Assembly: GCF_003418935.1 (NCBI RefSeq)
Contig: NZ_QVMT01000020.1
Location: 1 to 64,000 of the forward strand
Reading direction: 5' to 3'
DNA length: 64,000 nucleotides
Origin: Emticicia sp. C21
Lineage (GTDB): Bacteria > Bacteroidota > Bacteroidia > Cytophagales > Spirosomataceae
This document shows, piece by piece, positions 37,209 through 45,728 of this stretch; position 1 is the stretch's first letter; each line of letters begins with the position of its first letter. Both the position numbers and the translations under genes were made by a program. The notes beneath the pieces are model-generated. The model was not told the origin of the DNA. It searched no databases and saw only the letters and a program-made list of their open reading frames with translations.

Positions 37209-38576
37209 TTAAAAATACCTCTTTAAACTAATAATCTGCTCCGGAATTGGTTGATTATTCCAATGCTCATGAATGACTAATGCTGCTCCTAATGCTGATG
37301 CCTGAGCAATTTCAGAAGCAAAGACTTGTTTATTAAAAAAGGCATCTGCCAGTAAATTCATATAAATTTCGTTTTTAGAGAATCCCCCATCTACAAAAAT
37401 CTTCTTCACATTTGTGCGGCCTATGGCTAATCTTAAAGAAGCTATTTGTTGTGCCACCAAATCTAGCATAAACTGATGATAAGCTTCCTCATAAGATTTG
37501 AACAGGTTGATATTACGTTCTACAAATGGACAATCCAGTAATACATCGGCCGTATCAGGGGTTGCCTGTTTATATTTACTACGCAAAAACATAATTAAAT
37601 CTCTGTCAAATTTTACTTGTTTAAAGTAATCCACCTTGACATTGAAATAATCAGCCAGGTGTTTGATTTGTCGCTCGTGTTCGTTTCCTGCAAATATTCT
37701 GGAAGCCTTTACGGGTTTACCCTCAAAATTTAAATAACATAAACAATCCTTGGCCAGCTGGTTGGCCGTAAGCGGCTCCTCACTGAAAGGATTCAGGCTA
37801 ATAGCCCAGGTACCTGTTGAAAGCAGGATAAAGTTTTCGTCGAATGATTTCAGATAAGGTACCAAAGCAGAAGAACTATCATGTATACCTATGCCTATCG
37901 GAAATTCCTTCGTACTATCAGTAATTACATTATTGCTCAGCATCGGCTTTTGACTAATAGAGTGTAGATGTTCTGCTTCTACCCAGCTATGATAATCATC
38001 TTTTTCAAAATCCCACAGTAAAGTATGGCAACCAACACTGGTAATCTCAGATATGGCCTGATTTGTGAATAAAAAACTACAATATTGTGGCAAATGCAAA
38101 GAGTGCCGTATCTGATGAAAAATTGTTGGTTTTTCTTTTTTCAGCCAATACAACTGCAAGCTTGAATTGAGCATACCCAAATCTGGCGAGGCGGTTTCTC
38201 TGAAAATATCTTTGCTGTACTTTTCTAAAAACTCTTTATGAAGAGGCTTAGGGAAATTTTTCAGGTAATTATATAAAGCCGCAACTGGCTTGCCATTTCC
38301 ATTTAAATGAACCAGACTTGCCCCATATGCTGAGAAATTTAAACCTTTAATTGAAAAATTCGGGTTTTGAGAAAGTGTTTGAAAACTATTCTTAATCCAG
38401 TTTGTCAGTTGAAGCAAATCATCAGTCGGATAGCCGTCATCATCCAGGCTTTCTTCTAACTGCACTTGTTCTTCTTTTAATACGTGATAATTCTGGTCAA
38501 AAACCAATAATTTTTTATTTGTTTTACCAATATCAAAAACGGCACAAACTGGCGTAGAAGTTTTCTTTTCAATCAT
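37209..38576 (-). CDS. FGGY-family carbohydrate kinase
   Basis: A 455-residue sugar kinase. The phosphate-1 motif is AVFDIGKTNKKLLVFD at the N-terminus, and the C-terminal ATP-binding signature is KKIFVDGGFSKNEIYMNLLADAF. HDSSSALVPYL and LSTGTWAISLNPF are also typical of the rhamnulose/fuculose-kinase-like branch. The sugar is not determined by these motifs. Its operon partner is a zinc sugar dehydrogenase; no isomerase, aldolase or transporter is next to them. Confidence 0.88.
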   Translation of the reverse strand: MIEKKTSTPVCAVFDIGKTNKKLLVFDQNYHVLKEEQVQLEESLDDDGYPTDDLLQLTNWIKNSFQTLSQNPNFSIKGLNFSAYGASLVHLNGNGKPVAALYNYLKNFPKPLHKEFLEKYSKDIFRETASPDLGMLNSSLQLYWLKKEKPTIFHQIRHSLHLPQYCSFLFTNQAISEITSVGCHTLLWDFEKDDYHSWVEAEHLHSISQKPMLSNNVITDSTKEFPIGIGIHDSSSALVPYLKSFDENFILLSTGTWAISLNPFSEEPLTANQLAKDCLCYLNFEGKPVKASRIFAGNEHERQIKHLADYFNVKVDYFKQVKFDRDLIMFLRSKYKQATPDTADVLLDCPFVERNINLFKSYEEAYHQFMLDLVAQQIASLRLAIGRTNVKKIFVDGGFSKNEIYMNLLADAFFNKQVFASEIAQASALGAALVIHEHWNNQPIPEQIISLKRYF

Positions 38577-38665
38577 TGAGTGTTCTTAAGTTTCCGGTTC
38601 AAAAATAAGAAACAGTTTCAATTAATGCTTTCTGCACTGTCATAATTCTTTTTAAATATTACTAT

Positions 38666-40192
38666 CTACTTCAATAACTCTTCCAAAGCTTGTTTTCCAC
38701 CTTCATTTTTAGGATTTAACTCAATTGATTTCTGATACATTGTAATAGCTTCCTGCTTTTTACCTAAGTGAGCCAAAGCTTCACCGTAGCTATCATAGGT
38801 ATTAAAGCTATCAGGAAAGAAAATAGTATTAAGTTTCAAAATTTCCAAAGCCATTAGGTCATGATTCTGGAATGCTGCTGCATATAATAGTTGGAGACCA
38901 AGCTCATTCATATCATCCTCATCTAAATAGTAGCTACCTGTTTCGGATTGCAATTGTTTTAATTGAATAAACGCTGCATCAATTCCACTTTGTTGAATCG
39001 TACTGGCATATTGTTTCACTAATGAAACTTTTGAAAAATCCACTTTCTTATCATTCAAAATATTAAGCGCATCAAAGCCATTTTTATAAATATTTTTGTT
39101 GAATGCATTATCAAAAATTACTATAGTTTGATGCTTATCTATATTTCTTAGGAAAATCCCCAAGGCTCCCGGTTGCCCACCAGTATGCCAAACTATTCGG
39201 CCATCTGCTTTATTATCTAAGATAAACCACCCCAATCCGTATGACGCTTGCCCTTGACTGCTAAAAGCATTTACATATGTCCCATCCAGCTTCCTTGTTG
39301 GTGTGAAGGCTTCGTCTAATGAAGCCTGGCTCAAAAGTTTGCCATCATAAAGTGCCTTATCAAATTTAAGCAAATCGGTGGTTGTAGATAAAATATTGCC
39401 TTGTCCAACAAAGCCTGATGCATTATAAGTTCGCCATCTGTATTTCTTCAGGCTATCAACATTTTGTCTTTCCATTGAAAACAGAAATGGATATTCATGG
39501 TTGATAGCTTGATTTTCTGTCTTGATAGTTTCTGTTGCAAAAAAAGTGTGTTTCATATTAGAGGGTTCAAAAATATTTTTTCTTACATATGTTTCAAAGG
39601 TAGTTTTTGCTACTTGCTCTACTAATAAAGCCAGAAGCATATAATTAGTATTCGAATAATTCCATGCCTCTCCGGGCTTTTGGCCTAAAGGTTTTTGCCA
39701 TAATTCTAATGCCGACATCAGGTCTGAAATTTTTAATACTTTTTCAGGGTTATCTTTAATTTGTTTTTCAAAAAGCTGATAATCTGGTAATCCTGAGGTA
39801 TGTGAGAGCAATTGACTTATGGTTATATCAGGGTAAGGAAATCTAGGGAGATATTTAATCAGCTCATCCTCTAATTTAATGTTTCTTTTCTCAACCAATT
39901 GCAAAACTGCTGTAGAAGTAATTACCTTTGAAATGGATGCAAGACAGAAAAGTGTATTTTCATTGTTTCCTTTCTGTGTCGAAAAATCGCTATATCCGAA
40001 CGAATTCTGATACACAATTCTGTTGTTTTCTGCCACTAAAACATTACCATTGAGCAAGTCCAATTTATTTAATTTCCTAAAAAGTGTATCCAATTTTTGA
40101 TATTGACTATTAATCTGATTTTCTTTAACATGCTGACTAAAGCCAGCATAAGTGATCATAAAGAGTATTAGTAATTTTCTATAATTTTTCAT
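38666..40192 (-). CDS. Serine hydrolase (beta-lactamase/class C-like) with C-terminal TPR
   Basis: A 508-residue exported protein with signal MKNYRKLLILFMITYAGFS. Residues 35-350 form the penicillin-binding-protein-like domain with SxxK at S86-K89 (LASISK), the Y-x-N motif in WNYSNTNYML and the KTG-like WHTGGQPG. The C-terminal 90 residues contain a tetratricopeptide pattern (YGEALAHLGKKQEAITMYQKSIELNP). Members are esterases, peptidases or beta-lactamase relatives. It is divergent from a membrane-anchored winged-helix regulator with 86 bases between, which suggests control by that regulator. Confidence 0.9.
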   Translation of the reverse strand: MKNYRKLLILFMITYAGFSQHVKENQINSQYQKLDTLFRKLNKLDLLNGNVLVAENNRIVYQNSFGYSDFSTQKGNNENTLFCLASISKVITSTAVLQLVEKRNIKLEDELIKYLPRFPYPDITISQLLSHTSGLPDYQLFEKQIKDNPEKVLKISDLMSALELWQKPLGQKPGEAWNYSNTNYMLLALLVEQVAKTTFETYVRKNIFEPSNMKHTFFATETIKTENQAINHEYPFLFSMERQNVDSLKKYRWRTYNASGFVGQGNILSTTTDLLKFDKALYDGKLLSQASLDEAFTPTRKLDGTYVNAFSSQGQASYGLGWFILDNKADGRIVWHTGGQPGALGIFLRNIDKHQTIVIFDNAFNKNIYKNGFDALNILNDKKVDFSKVSLVKQYASTIQQSGIDAAFIQLKQLQSETGSYYLDEDDMNELGLQLLYAAAFQNHDLMALEILKLNTIFFPDSFNTYDSYGEALAHLGKKQEAITMYQKSIELNPKNEGGKQALEELLK

Positions 40193-40229
40193 GTGAATAT
40201 GGTTTATTTTTACAGCACAAAAGTCAAAC

Positions 40230-40259
40230 TTAAAAACCTATTCAACTATTTAAAAACCT
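40230..40259. promoter_or_regulatory. Two direct TTAAAAACCT repeats, 20 bp apart
   Basis: TTAAAAACCT occurs at 40230-40239 and again at 40250-40259, exactly two helical turns apart, 20 bases before the start of the winged-helix gene. OmpR/ToxR-type winged helices bind direct repeats on one face of DNA, so this is a likely target for the adjacent regulator. Confidence 0.6.
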
Positions 40260-40278
40260 TTAGTTAAGCTTTAGAAAT

Positions 40279-40821
40279 ATGATTTTTTTAATAAATAATC
40301 GCTTTAAAGCAGATTTTGAGAAAAATACCATTACTGATCAATCGAAAAGTCAAACTCATCATCTGGAAAACCGGTTGATTTCAGTTCTATTATTATTAAT
40401 TAACGCCAAAGGAGAAATTGTAAAAAGAGAACAAATGATTGACGAGGTTTGGAAAAATTATCCCGGAGGAGATGAGGGACTTAATCAGGCAATTTCTCAT
40501 TTAAGAAAATATTTAGATGATAATACAAAAGAACTTATTAAAACCATTCCTAAAAAAGGCTATGTGTTAAATGCGACTATTGAAGAAGAAAAAAGTGAAA
40601 TAAAAGAAACTAAAACTTTAAGATGGGAAGTAAACAGGCTTTTTATACTTTTAATTCTGGCTGGAATAATTGTTGTTTCATTTTTAATTTATCAAAATAC
40701 ACAGGCAGTTAAAAATCATTTCTCAAAGGAAATATTTCTTAAGAATGAAGAAGCACGGTCAAGACTAGACTCTATTCATCAGGCCGAAACATTAAAAAAA
40801 TATGAAAATAAAAAGGATTGA
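40279..40821 (+). CDS. Membrane-anchored winged-helix regulator (ToxR/CadC-like)
   Basis: A 180-residue protein. Residues 1-105 form an OmpR-type winged helix (ISVLLLLINAKGEIVKREQMIDEVW, NQAISHLRKYLDDN, LIKTIPKKGYVLNA). A transmembrane helix follows at about 120-140 (FILLILAGIIVVSFLIYQ), and only about 40 charged residues remain outside. No receiver domain is present. The architecture is that of ToxR/CadC one-component regulators. It probably controls the divergent serine hydrolase gene. Confidence 0.88.
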   Translation: MIFLINNRFKADFEKNTITDQSKSQTHHLENRLISVLLLLINAKGEIVKREQMIDEVWKNYPGGDEGLNQAISHLRKYLDDNTKELIKTIPKKGYVLNATIEEEKSEIKETKTLRWEVNRLFILLILAGIIVVSFLIYQNTQAVKNHFSKEIFLKNEEARSRLDSIHQAETLKKYENKKD

Positions 40822-41082
40822 TTAAACGTCTACCAGATTATTATTCCTGACCTAGTCATTATTGATTTATTTCTAGTTATAAATACTCAAACTTAATATC
40901 TTTACATATAAGTATATTTTACATTTATAGTATACTTATTTCCTGCATAATGAGAAATAAGTCTCTCGTTGTACGGGATTTACGGCTTAGACCTTAAAAA
41001 AAAATTAATAAATAAAAATCCTGCAACTTTTAAAATACGCTGTGCGTTTTATAAGCAGTACAACAACAATTATTCGAAAAAA

Positions 41083-41451
41083 ATGAAACTTAGAATACAC
41101 ACCTTGGTGGTGTTGTCTGCGCTTGCAGTAACAACCACTGCTTTTGCCCAGAGCAAAAGTTCACCCCCGGCTAATTATAAGCAGCAAAATTTGCTTCTAG
41201 CGAAGAAGAAACAGCCTGCTCAACCAGCACAGATTGCGATTTCAAACGATTATTCAACCAATCCGTTGGAAAATCACCGCAATTACAAAGCACATGTTAA
41301 TGCCCCGCAACCTTCTAAAGTCGTTTTTGATGTAGAGTTAGGTAACAGGCATAGAAACTATAAACAAAAAAATCTGCTTACGTCAAACGGCTACAGAGAG
41401 GCCACCAAGCGAGCACAGGATATTGAACAAGAGGAATTGGTTTTGAAATAG
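41083..41451 (+). CDS. Small secreted protein with NYKQ-type repeats
   Basis: The ATG at 41083 gives 122 residues with a clear signal peptide MKLRIHTLVVLSALAVTTTA...FAQ; the longer frame from 40969 adds an improbable leader. The mature part repeats a short unit, ANYKQQNLLLAKK, NHRNYKAHVN and RHRNYKQKNLLTS. I know no family for it. It is highly basic and probably periplasmic or cell-wall associated. A strong terminator follows, so it is a single-gene unit. Confidence 0.75.
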   Translation: MKLRIHTLVVLSALAVTTTAFAQSKSSPPANYKQQNLLLAKKKQPAQPAQIAISNDYSTNPLENHRNYKAHVNAPQPSKVVFDVELGNRHRNYKQKNLLTSNGYREATKRAQDIEQEELVLK

Positions 41452-41476
41452 TAGTGAATGAGTTAGTTCAATATGA

Positions 41477-41508
41477 AAAGGTAGTCCTTTCGGGCTACCT
41501 TTTTTTGT
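41477..41508 (+). terminator. Terminator after the small secreted protein gene
   Basis: AAAGGTAGTCC pairs with GGGCTACCTTT around a TTTC loop and runs into a T tract. Confidence 0.85.
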
Positions 41509-41528
41509 TATATTTACTGTATTTGTAA

Positions 41529-42683
41529 TCAAAATAATTTCAACAAAACGCCAGTTAAAGAAGCAAAAAAAATAATATACAACTCCGCATTTTGCTTAAT
41601 GTGATAGATAATAAAAGCTGAAAACACGGCAATAAGAGCAGTTATTAAATCAACGATATTGCCACTGGCAATTACAACCACCGCTCCTATTAATGAGCCT
41701 ACAACTGTAGCTGTAATACCATCGACAAAAGCTTTTACCGACCGATTACCACTTATCTTTTTAAAATAAGGTGCAGGAATAACCGTAAATAAATAGCAAG
41801 GCAAAAAAGTTGCCAAAGCGGCTATACATGCACCAGGGAATCCGCCTACCAGATAGCCAATAAATGCTACAGTAATTACCACAGGGCCAGGCGTAATCAT
41901 AGCTATAGCAACAGCATCCAAAAATTGCTGTTCTGTAAGCCATTGGTGTTCGACCACTATTCCGGCGTGTAAGAAAGGTACAATCGCTAAGCCACTGCCA
42001 AAAATAAAAGCGCCGGCCTTGGCAAAGAAAATGGCGATTTCTCCAAGAGTACTCCATTCAAAACTCAAGAAAGGCATGGGCAAAAAGAACAGATTAGTCC
42101 CTGAGGATTTACTTAAACTGACAGGTACTTTAATAAACATATAGAGCAATCCTGCAACAATAAATAAAACAATATTTTCTTGCTTGGTCAGGTACGTGGT
42201 AATAGCTGCTATAATCAGCAAAATCCATAATAAAGTATTAGTTCTTATGGATTCTACATTGAATTTCCCCACCGATTTGATAGTGAGCTTATAAGTACTC
42301 ATCAGAATAATGCCAACTACCGCAGCGCCAACACCATAAAAAACAGCCTGCATCCATTTCAGCTCACCATACATCTCATAGGTAATACCTAATAAAACCA
42401 CCATAATAAACGAGGGTAAAACAAAGGCGATGCCTGCCAAAGTTGCGCCTAATACACCTTTATGAACATAGCCTAAATAAATACCTAACTGCGCCGCCAG
42501 AGGGCCGGGAGCTAATTGTGCTAAAACAAGCCCTTGTTTATACTCTTCTTCTGAAATCCATTTACGCTTTTCTACCAGATCTTTATGCATAGTTCCTACC
42601 AGCGCAATAGGGCCTCCAAAACCTGTAGTACCCAATTTCAGAAAATATAAGATTAATTGCTTTAATGTATATGGGGTTGTCAT
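41529..42683 (-). CDS. chrA: Chromate transporter ChrA (CHR family, two-domain)
   Basis: A 384-residue inner-membrane protein made of two homologous CHR halves. The first half has FLKLGTTGFGGPIALVGTMH and AQLAPGPLAAQLGIYLGY, and the second repeats this as FFAKAGAFIFGSGLAIVPFL and MITPGPVVITVAFIGY. ChrA exports chromate and lowers cytoplasmic Cr(VI). It is the last gene of a run with an outer-membrane protein (4 bases upstream) and a ChrB-AraC regulator. Confidence 0.93.
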   Translation of the reverse strand: MTTPYTLKQLILYFLKLGTTGFGGPIALVGTMHKDLVEKRKWISEEEYKQGLVLAQLAPGPLAAQLGIYLGYVHKGVLGATLAGIAFVLPSFIMVVLLGITYEMYGELKWMQAVFYGVGAAVVGIILMSTYKLTIKSVGKFNVESIRTNTLLWILLIIAAITTYLTKQENIVLFIVAGLLYMFIKVPVSLSKSSGTNLFFLPMPFLSFEWSTLGEIAIFFAKAGAFIFGSGLAIVPFLHAGIVVEHQWLTEQQFLDAVAIAMITPGPVVITVAFIGYLVGGFPGACIAALATFLPCYLFTVIPAPYFKKISGNRSVKAFVDGITATVVGSLIGAVVVIASGNIVDLITALIAVFSAFIIYHIKQNAELYIIFFASLTGVLLKLF

Positions 42684-42687
42684 GACT

Positions 42688-43206
42688 TTAAAAGCTTAAT
42701 CCAAACTGAAAACCGAGTGTAAATGATAAGGGGCGGTTATTACCTACCCGAAGCGGTAGAGGAACAGCAACATAATAATTGCTATTCTTGTTTTTCTTTA
42801 CTACTTTGTTTAATACGGGAGTAACGCCATAACGGCCTGAAGTTTCGAAAGCAGCTCTTCCAGCAAAAGTATAGCCTTTACCAAGTGCAACAACTACACC
42901 CGGATGAATCAGTAGATTACTCATTCTACTTGTACCTTTTTCGGCAAGCACATGAGGTACAATCTCCAAAGAGAAGCCTACTTTCGCAGTTTTCCATATA
43001 TTAATTCCTAATGGAAAACCTACTACATAACTGTCTTTGAAATTGACAGTATTCTTTTCGCTAAAAGTAATGATGGGATGTATTAAACCAACATAACCCG
43101 TAACTCTTGGGTAAATAACAGGGGCAGGAATTTGCGTTTGATTCTGAGCACGAACAAGCGTTGTAAGGCAGATTAAAAAACCAAGTAAATAATTTCTGAA
43201 AGGCAT
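42688..43206 (-). CDS. Putative outer-membrane beta-barrel protein of the chromate locus
   Basis: From the ATG at 43206 it has a signal peptide MPFRNYLLGFLICLTTLVRAQ (a longer frame reaches 43230). The mature part of about 150 residues alternates polar and hydrophobic residues and ends in FTLGFQFGLSF, a C-terminal aromatic strand typical of Bacteroidota outer-membrane barrels. I cannot name a family. Tight coupling to chrA (4 bases) suggests a role in chromate passage or sensing, but that is inferred from position only. Confidence 0.7.
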   Translation of the reverse strand: MPFRNYLLGFLICLTTLVRAQNQTQIPAPVIYPRVTGYVGLIHPIITFSEKNTVNFKDSYVVGFPLGINIWKTAKVGFSLEIVPHVLAEKGTSRMSNLLIHPGVVVALGKGYTFAGRAAFETSGRYGVTPVLNKVVKKNKNSNYYVAVPLPLRVGNNRPLSFTLGFQFGLSF

Positions 43207-43263
43207 AGTTTTGAGTTTTGTCATACGCAAAACTATCCTTGAGTAAAAACCTAAAATAGGATC

Positions 43264-44127
43264 CTATTTACTTTTTGTATCTGCTTTACTTTTTCTGATA
43301 TTATTTCTGAAAGATAGTGGGTTTTTACCTGTAATCTGTTTGAATGTGCGGGTAAAATGACTTTGGTCCGAGAATCCGGTGAGATAGGCTATTTCTGTAA
43401 GCGAATAGTCTGATTCTTCCATCAAGCTAATGGCTTTTTCAATTCGTTTTTGTCTGACATAATCGCCAAAATTCAGGTCATCGAAGTATTTTGAAAACTC
43501 TCTCGATAAATAGGATGGATTAAGCGCCAGTTCATCTGATATTTTCTTTAAGTCCAAAGTGAACTGGGTATCAATCTGATCCTGAATGATATTTTTCAAT
43601 TCTTTTACCCAGCTTGGTACTTTCTTTTTATCAGGTTCTTTCAGAAATTTCTGATAAACTTCATATAAAAGGCTTTCAAAGGGACTATTTTGTAAGTGTT
43701 TTTGATTATATAAATGGGTAGCCCAACTATATAAGGCGTCATAAATAATATAGCCCTGCTCTAATAGCTGATAATCATTCTGGATATTATAAGATAACCC
43801 TGCCGAGATAGCCATTAGTCCGGCTGATTCATTGGCAATATCATATCTGTCAGTATCGGCCCCTCTTACAATAACCGACAGAATATCAATAGCTGGGTCT
43901 TTTATCTGGTATTTTTTAACGATATAATCGAAAGTACATTGGTCGTTGTAATGAGTAAACTCTACGCCTGGAATGTCAAATGGAATAGCATTCAACTCCT
44001 CGGCCTTTTGCAATACTTCGCTATAAGGTACGTAGATAAACTCTGCGTTAGTATCAACAAATTTTCTGATAAGCCACGGACAAGCCAATCGGTCAATTTT
44101 GGGTTTCTCTCGGGTTATCCATTTCAT
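43264..44127 (-). CDS. ChrB-domain / AraC-family fusion regulator
   Basis: A 287-residue protein. Residues 1-140 match the C-terminal domain of ChrB chromate-resistance proteins: WITREKPKIDRLACPWLIRK, FIYVP, IPFDIPGVEFTHYNDQCTF and VIVRGADTDRYDI. Potential metal or anion ligands C16, H59, C64, D91 and D93 are retained. After a linker, residues 190-275 form a full AraC DNA-binding domain (NPSYLSREFSKYF, SLTEIAYLTGFSDQSHFTRTFKQITGKNP). The fusion predicts a chromate-responsive regulator of the two genes that follow it. Ordinary ChrB has a different N-terminal part. Confidence 0.88.
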   Translation of the reverse strand: MKWITREKPKIDRLACPWLIRKFVDTNAEFIYVPYSEVLQKAEELNAIPFDIPGVEFTHYNDQCTFDYIVKKYQIKDPAIDILSVIVRGADTDRYDIANESAGLMAISAGLSYNIQNDYQLLEQGYIIYDALYSWATHLYNQKHLQNSPFESLLYEVYQKFLKEPDKKKVPSWVKELKNIIQDQIDTQFTLDLKKISDELALNPSYLSREFSKYFDDLNFGDYVRQKRIEKAISLMEESDYSLTEIAYLTGFSDQSHFTRTFKQITGKNPLSFRNNIRKSKADTKSK

Positions 44128-44142
44128 AAGGCAAGTTTTTGC

Positions 44143-45312
44143 CTACAAATTTATCTCCTCAATTTTCTTTTGCAATAGCTGAGTCACAAATTCATTCCCT
44201 TTTTCTGACCAATGTCCATCACATGGCAGAAAATATTCTGCTATAGACTCTGATTTTGCAAACTCTTCTAATAAATCAACCACATGAATATTTTCAGCTT
44301 TGCAGTACTGATATAAATCGTCCCGCAATACACTTTTGCCGGTTTTCTTATACTCCATCAAGTCAAGCGGATGAGGGATCAGTAATACAATCAATGGTTT
44401 CTGGCCTGCTATATTTTTAATTCTTCCAACATTATGATAAAACAAGTCCATTGCCTGGCTATTCTTTTGACTAAAAACATCACTTTTATAAGAGTTTTCA
44501 GTGCCTGACTGCTTGAACTTTAATCTGTTGATAATAAAATCAGCCATGGCTCCTGTATAGGTAAAATTAGTCGCCAATGCCCCTGCTTTATCAACAAACT
44601 TTGCTTTACTATAATAAATATCTTTAAATAAATCCATCCCTGTTCTTTTCACAACGCTGTCAGGATAAGCCTGTGACTTTTCAACAGCATCCAAATGATA
44701 AACTAATTTATAATCCTTGGTGGAGTCTTTCACTAAATAAGGGCGGTAGCGATTCTGGGTATAAAAGAAAGATTTACCAAACTCATAGTTATCATCGAGA
44801 AAATCATTGAAAGGGAAAAATGAAAGAACAACAGCATTATGAGAAAAATCTTTAGCTTTGGTTTCATATAATAATCGCATTTGCGTTGTACCAAAAGAAC
44901 CGGAAGTACCGAAGTTTAAGCATTCTACATCCATATTCTTCTCCACCAGATTCGAAAGACGCTTATCTTTTTCAATGCCATATCCTTCAATAAATGAATC
45001 ACCTAAAAACAAAATACGCTTTTTATCTGATTCCTTTTGTTTTTCGTCATCTCTTGCTCCATAACTATTAAACTGATACTCTACATTCCAGCATGGGCCA
45101 ATATGCCTTGTAGTAGCATTGGGATAATGCCAGGCACCAAAAGCCTTATCATTATCTACAAAAAAGGGCAAAAACTGATTTGTGTAAACCTTAGGAGGTA
45201 ACCCGAAATGGAACACCCGAATGGAAACAAAAGAAAAAATTTCAATAATAATGATAAGCAGTAACAACTGAATTAAGATAAATCTTAATCTTTTAAGTAG
45301 AGGTGATGACAT
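44143..45312 (-). CDS. Membrane-anchored SGNH-type hydrolase/acyltransferase-like protein
   Basis: A 389-residue protein with one N-terminal transmembrane helix (ILIQLLLLIIIIEIFSFVSI) and a periplasmic SGNH domain: block I ILFLGDSFIEGYGI, a GTSGSFGTTQ glycine segment and C-terminal PCDGHWSEKGNEF with the Asp-x-His pair. Such proteins act as lipases, esterases or O-acetyl transferases or esterases on glycans. It is 15 bases from the ChrB-AraC gene on the same strand, but upstream of it. No close partner is adjacent. Confidence 0.82.
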   Translation of the reverse strand: MSSPLLKRLRFILIQLLLLIIIIEIFSFVSIRVFHFGLPPKVYTNQFLPFFVDNDKAFGAWHYPNATTRHIGPCWNVEYQFNSYGARDDEKQKESDKKRILFLGDSFIEGYGIEKDKRLSNLVEKNMDVECLNFGTSGSFGTTQMRLLYETKAKDFSHNAVVLSFFPFNDFLDDNYEFGKSFFYTQNRYRPYLVKDSTKDYKLVYHLDAVEKSQAYPDSVVKRTGMDLFKDIYYSKAKFVDKAGALATNFTYTGAMADFIINRLKFKQSGTENSYKSDVFSQKNSQAMDLFYHNVGRIKNIAGQKPLIVLLIPHPLDLMEYKKTGKSVLRDDLYQYCKAENIHVVDLLEEFAKSESIAEYFLPCDGHWSEKGNEFVTQLLQKKIEEINL

Positions 45313-45728
45313 AAACTAACATTTTTGTTGTATGATTCAAACAGCAATTGTCGAGGCTAATTTTTAGTAGGAATTAGTCCGGCAAAGTTAACTGCAATAT
45401 TATCAAAAAAAATTATTTACCAAAATGAAAGAAAAGTGATTTAATGGAGTAATTTATTAAATGGTTAGGATGATATTCCACTTATAATTCTTTCTTTGTT
45501 TTAGAGTCGCAATATTTCCCTTTATTATAACACTCTTGCACGAGTTTAAGAAAGAAGAATATAAATAATCGGGTTTAACTGAATAGAAGAAAACGCCATA
45601 TAATATGGTATTAATTAGCGTTTTTCATGTATTCAACTTAAGCTTATTATTAACGTATAGTTGATTTGTTTTTTTCGTTCTTAGTTATAGAACCCTTACC
45701 TTTGCAAAAAATCCAAAACTTTCATTGA
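45313..45728. other. Divergent intergenic region
   Basis: About 415 bases between divergent SGNH and GT4 genes with no gene that I can support. TACCTTTG at 45697-45704 is a full -7 match 25 bases before the GT4 start, with a weak TTCG at the -33 position. Confidence 0.4.
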
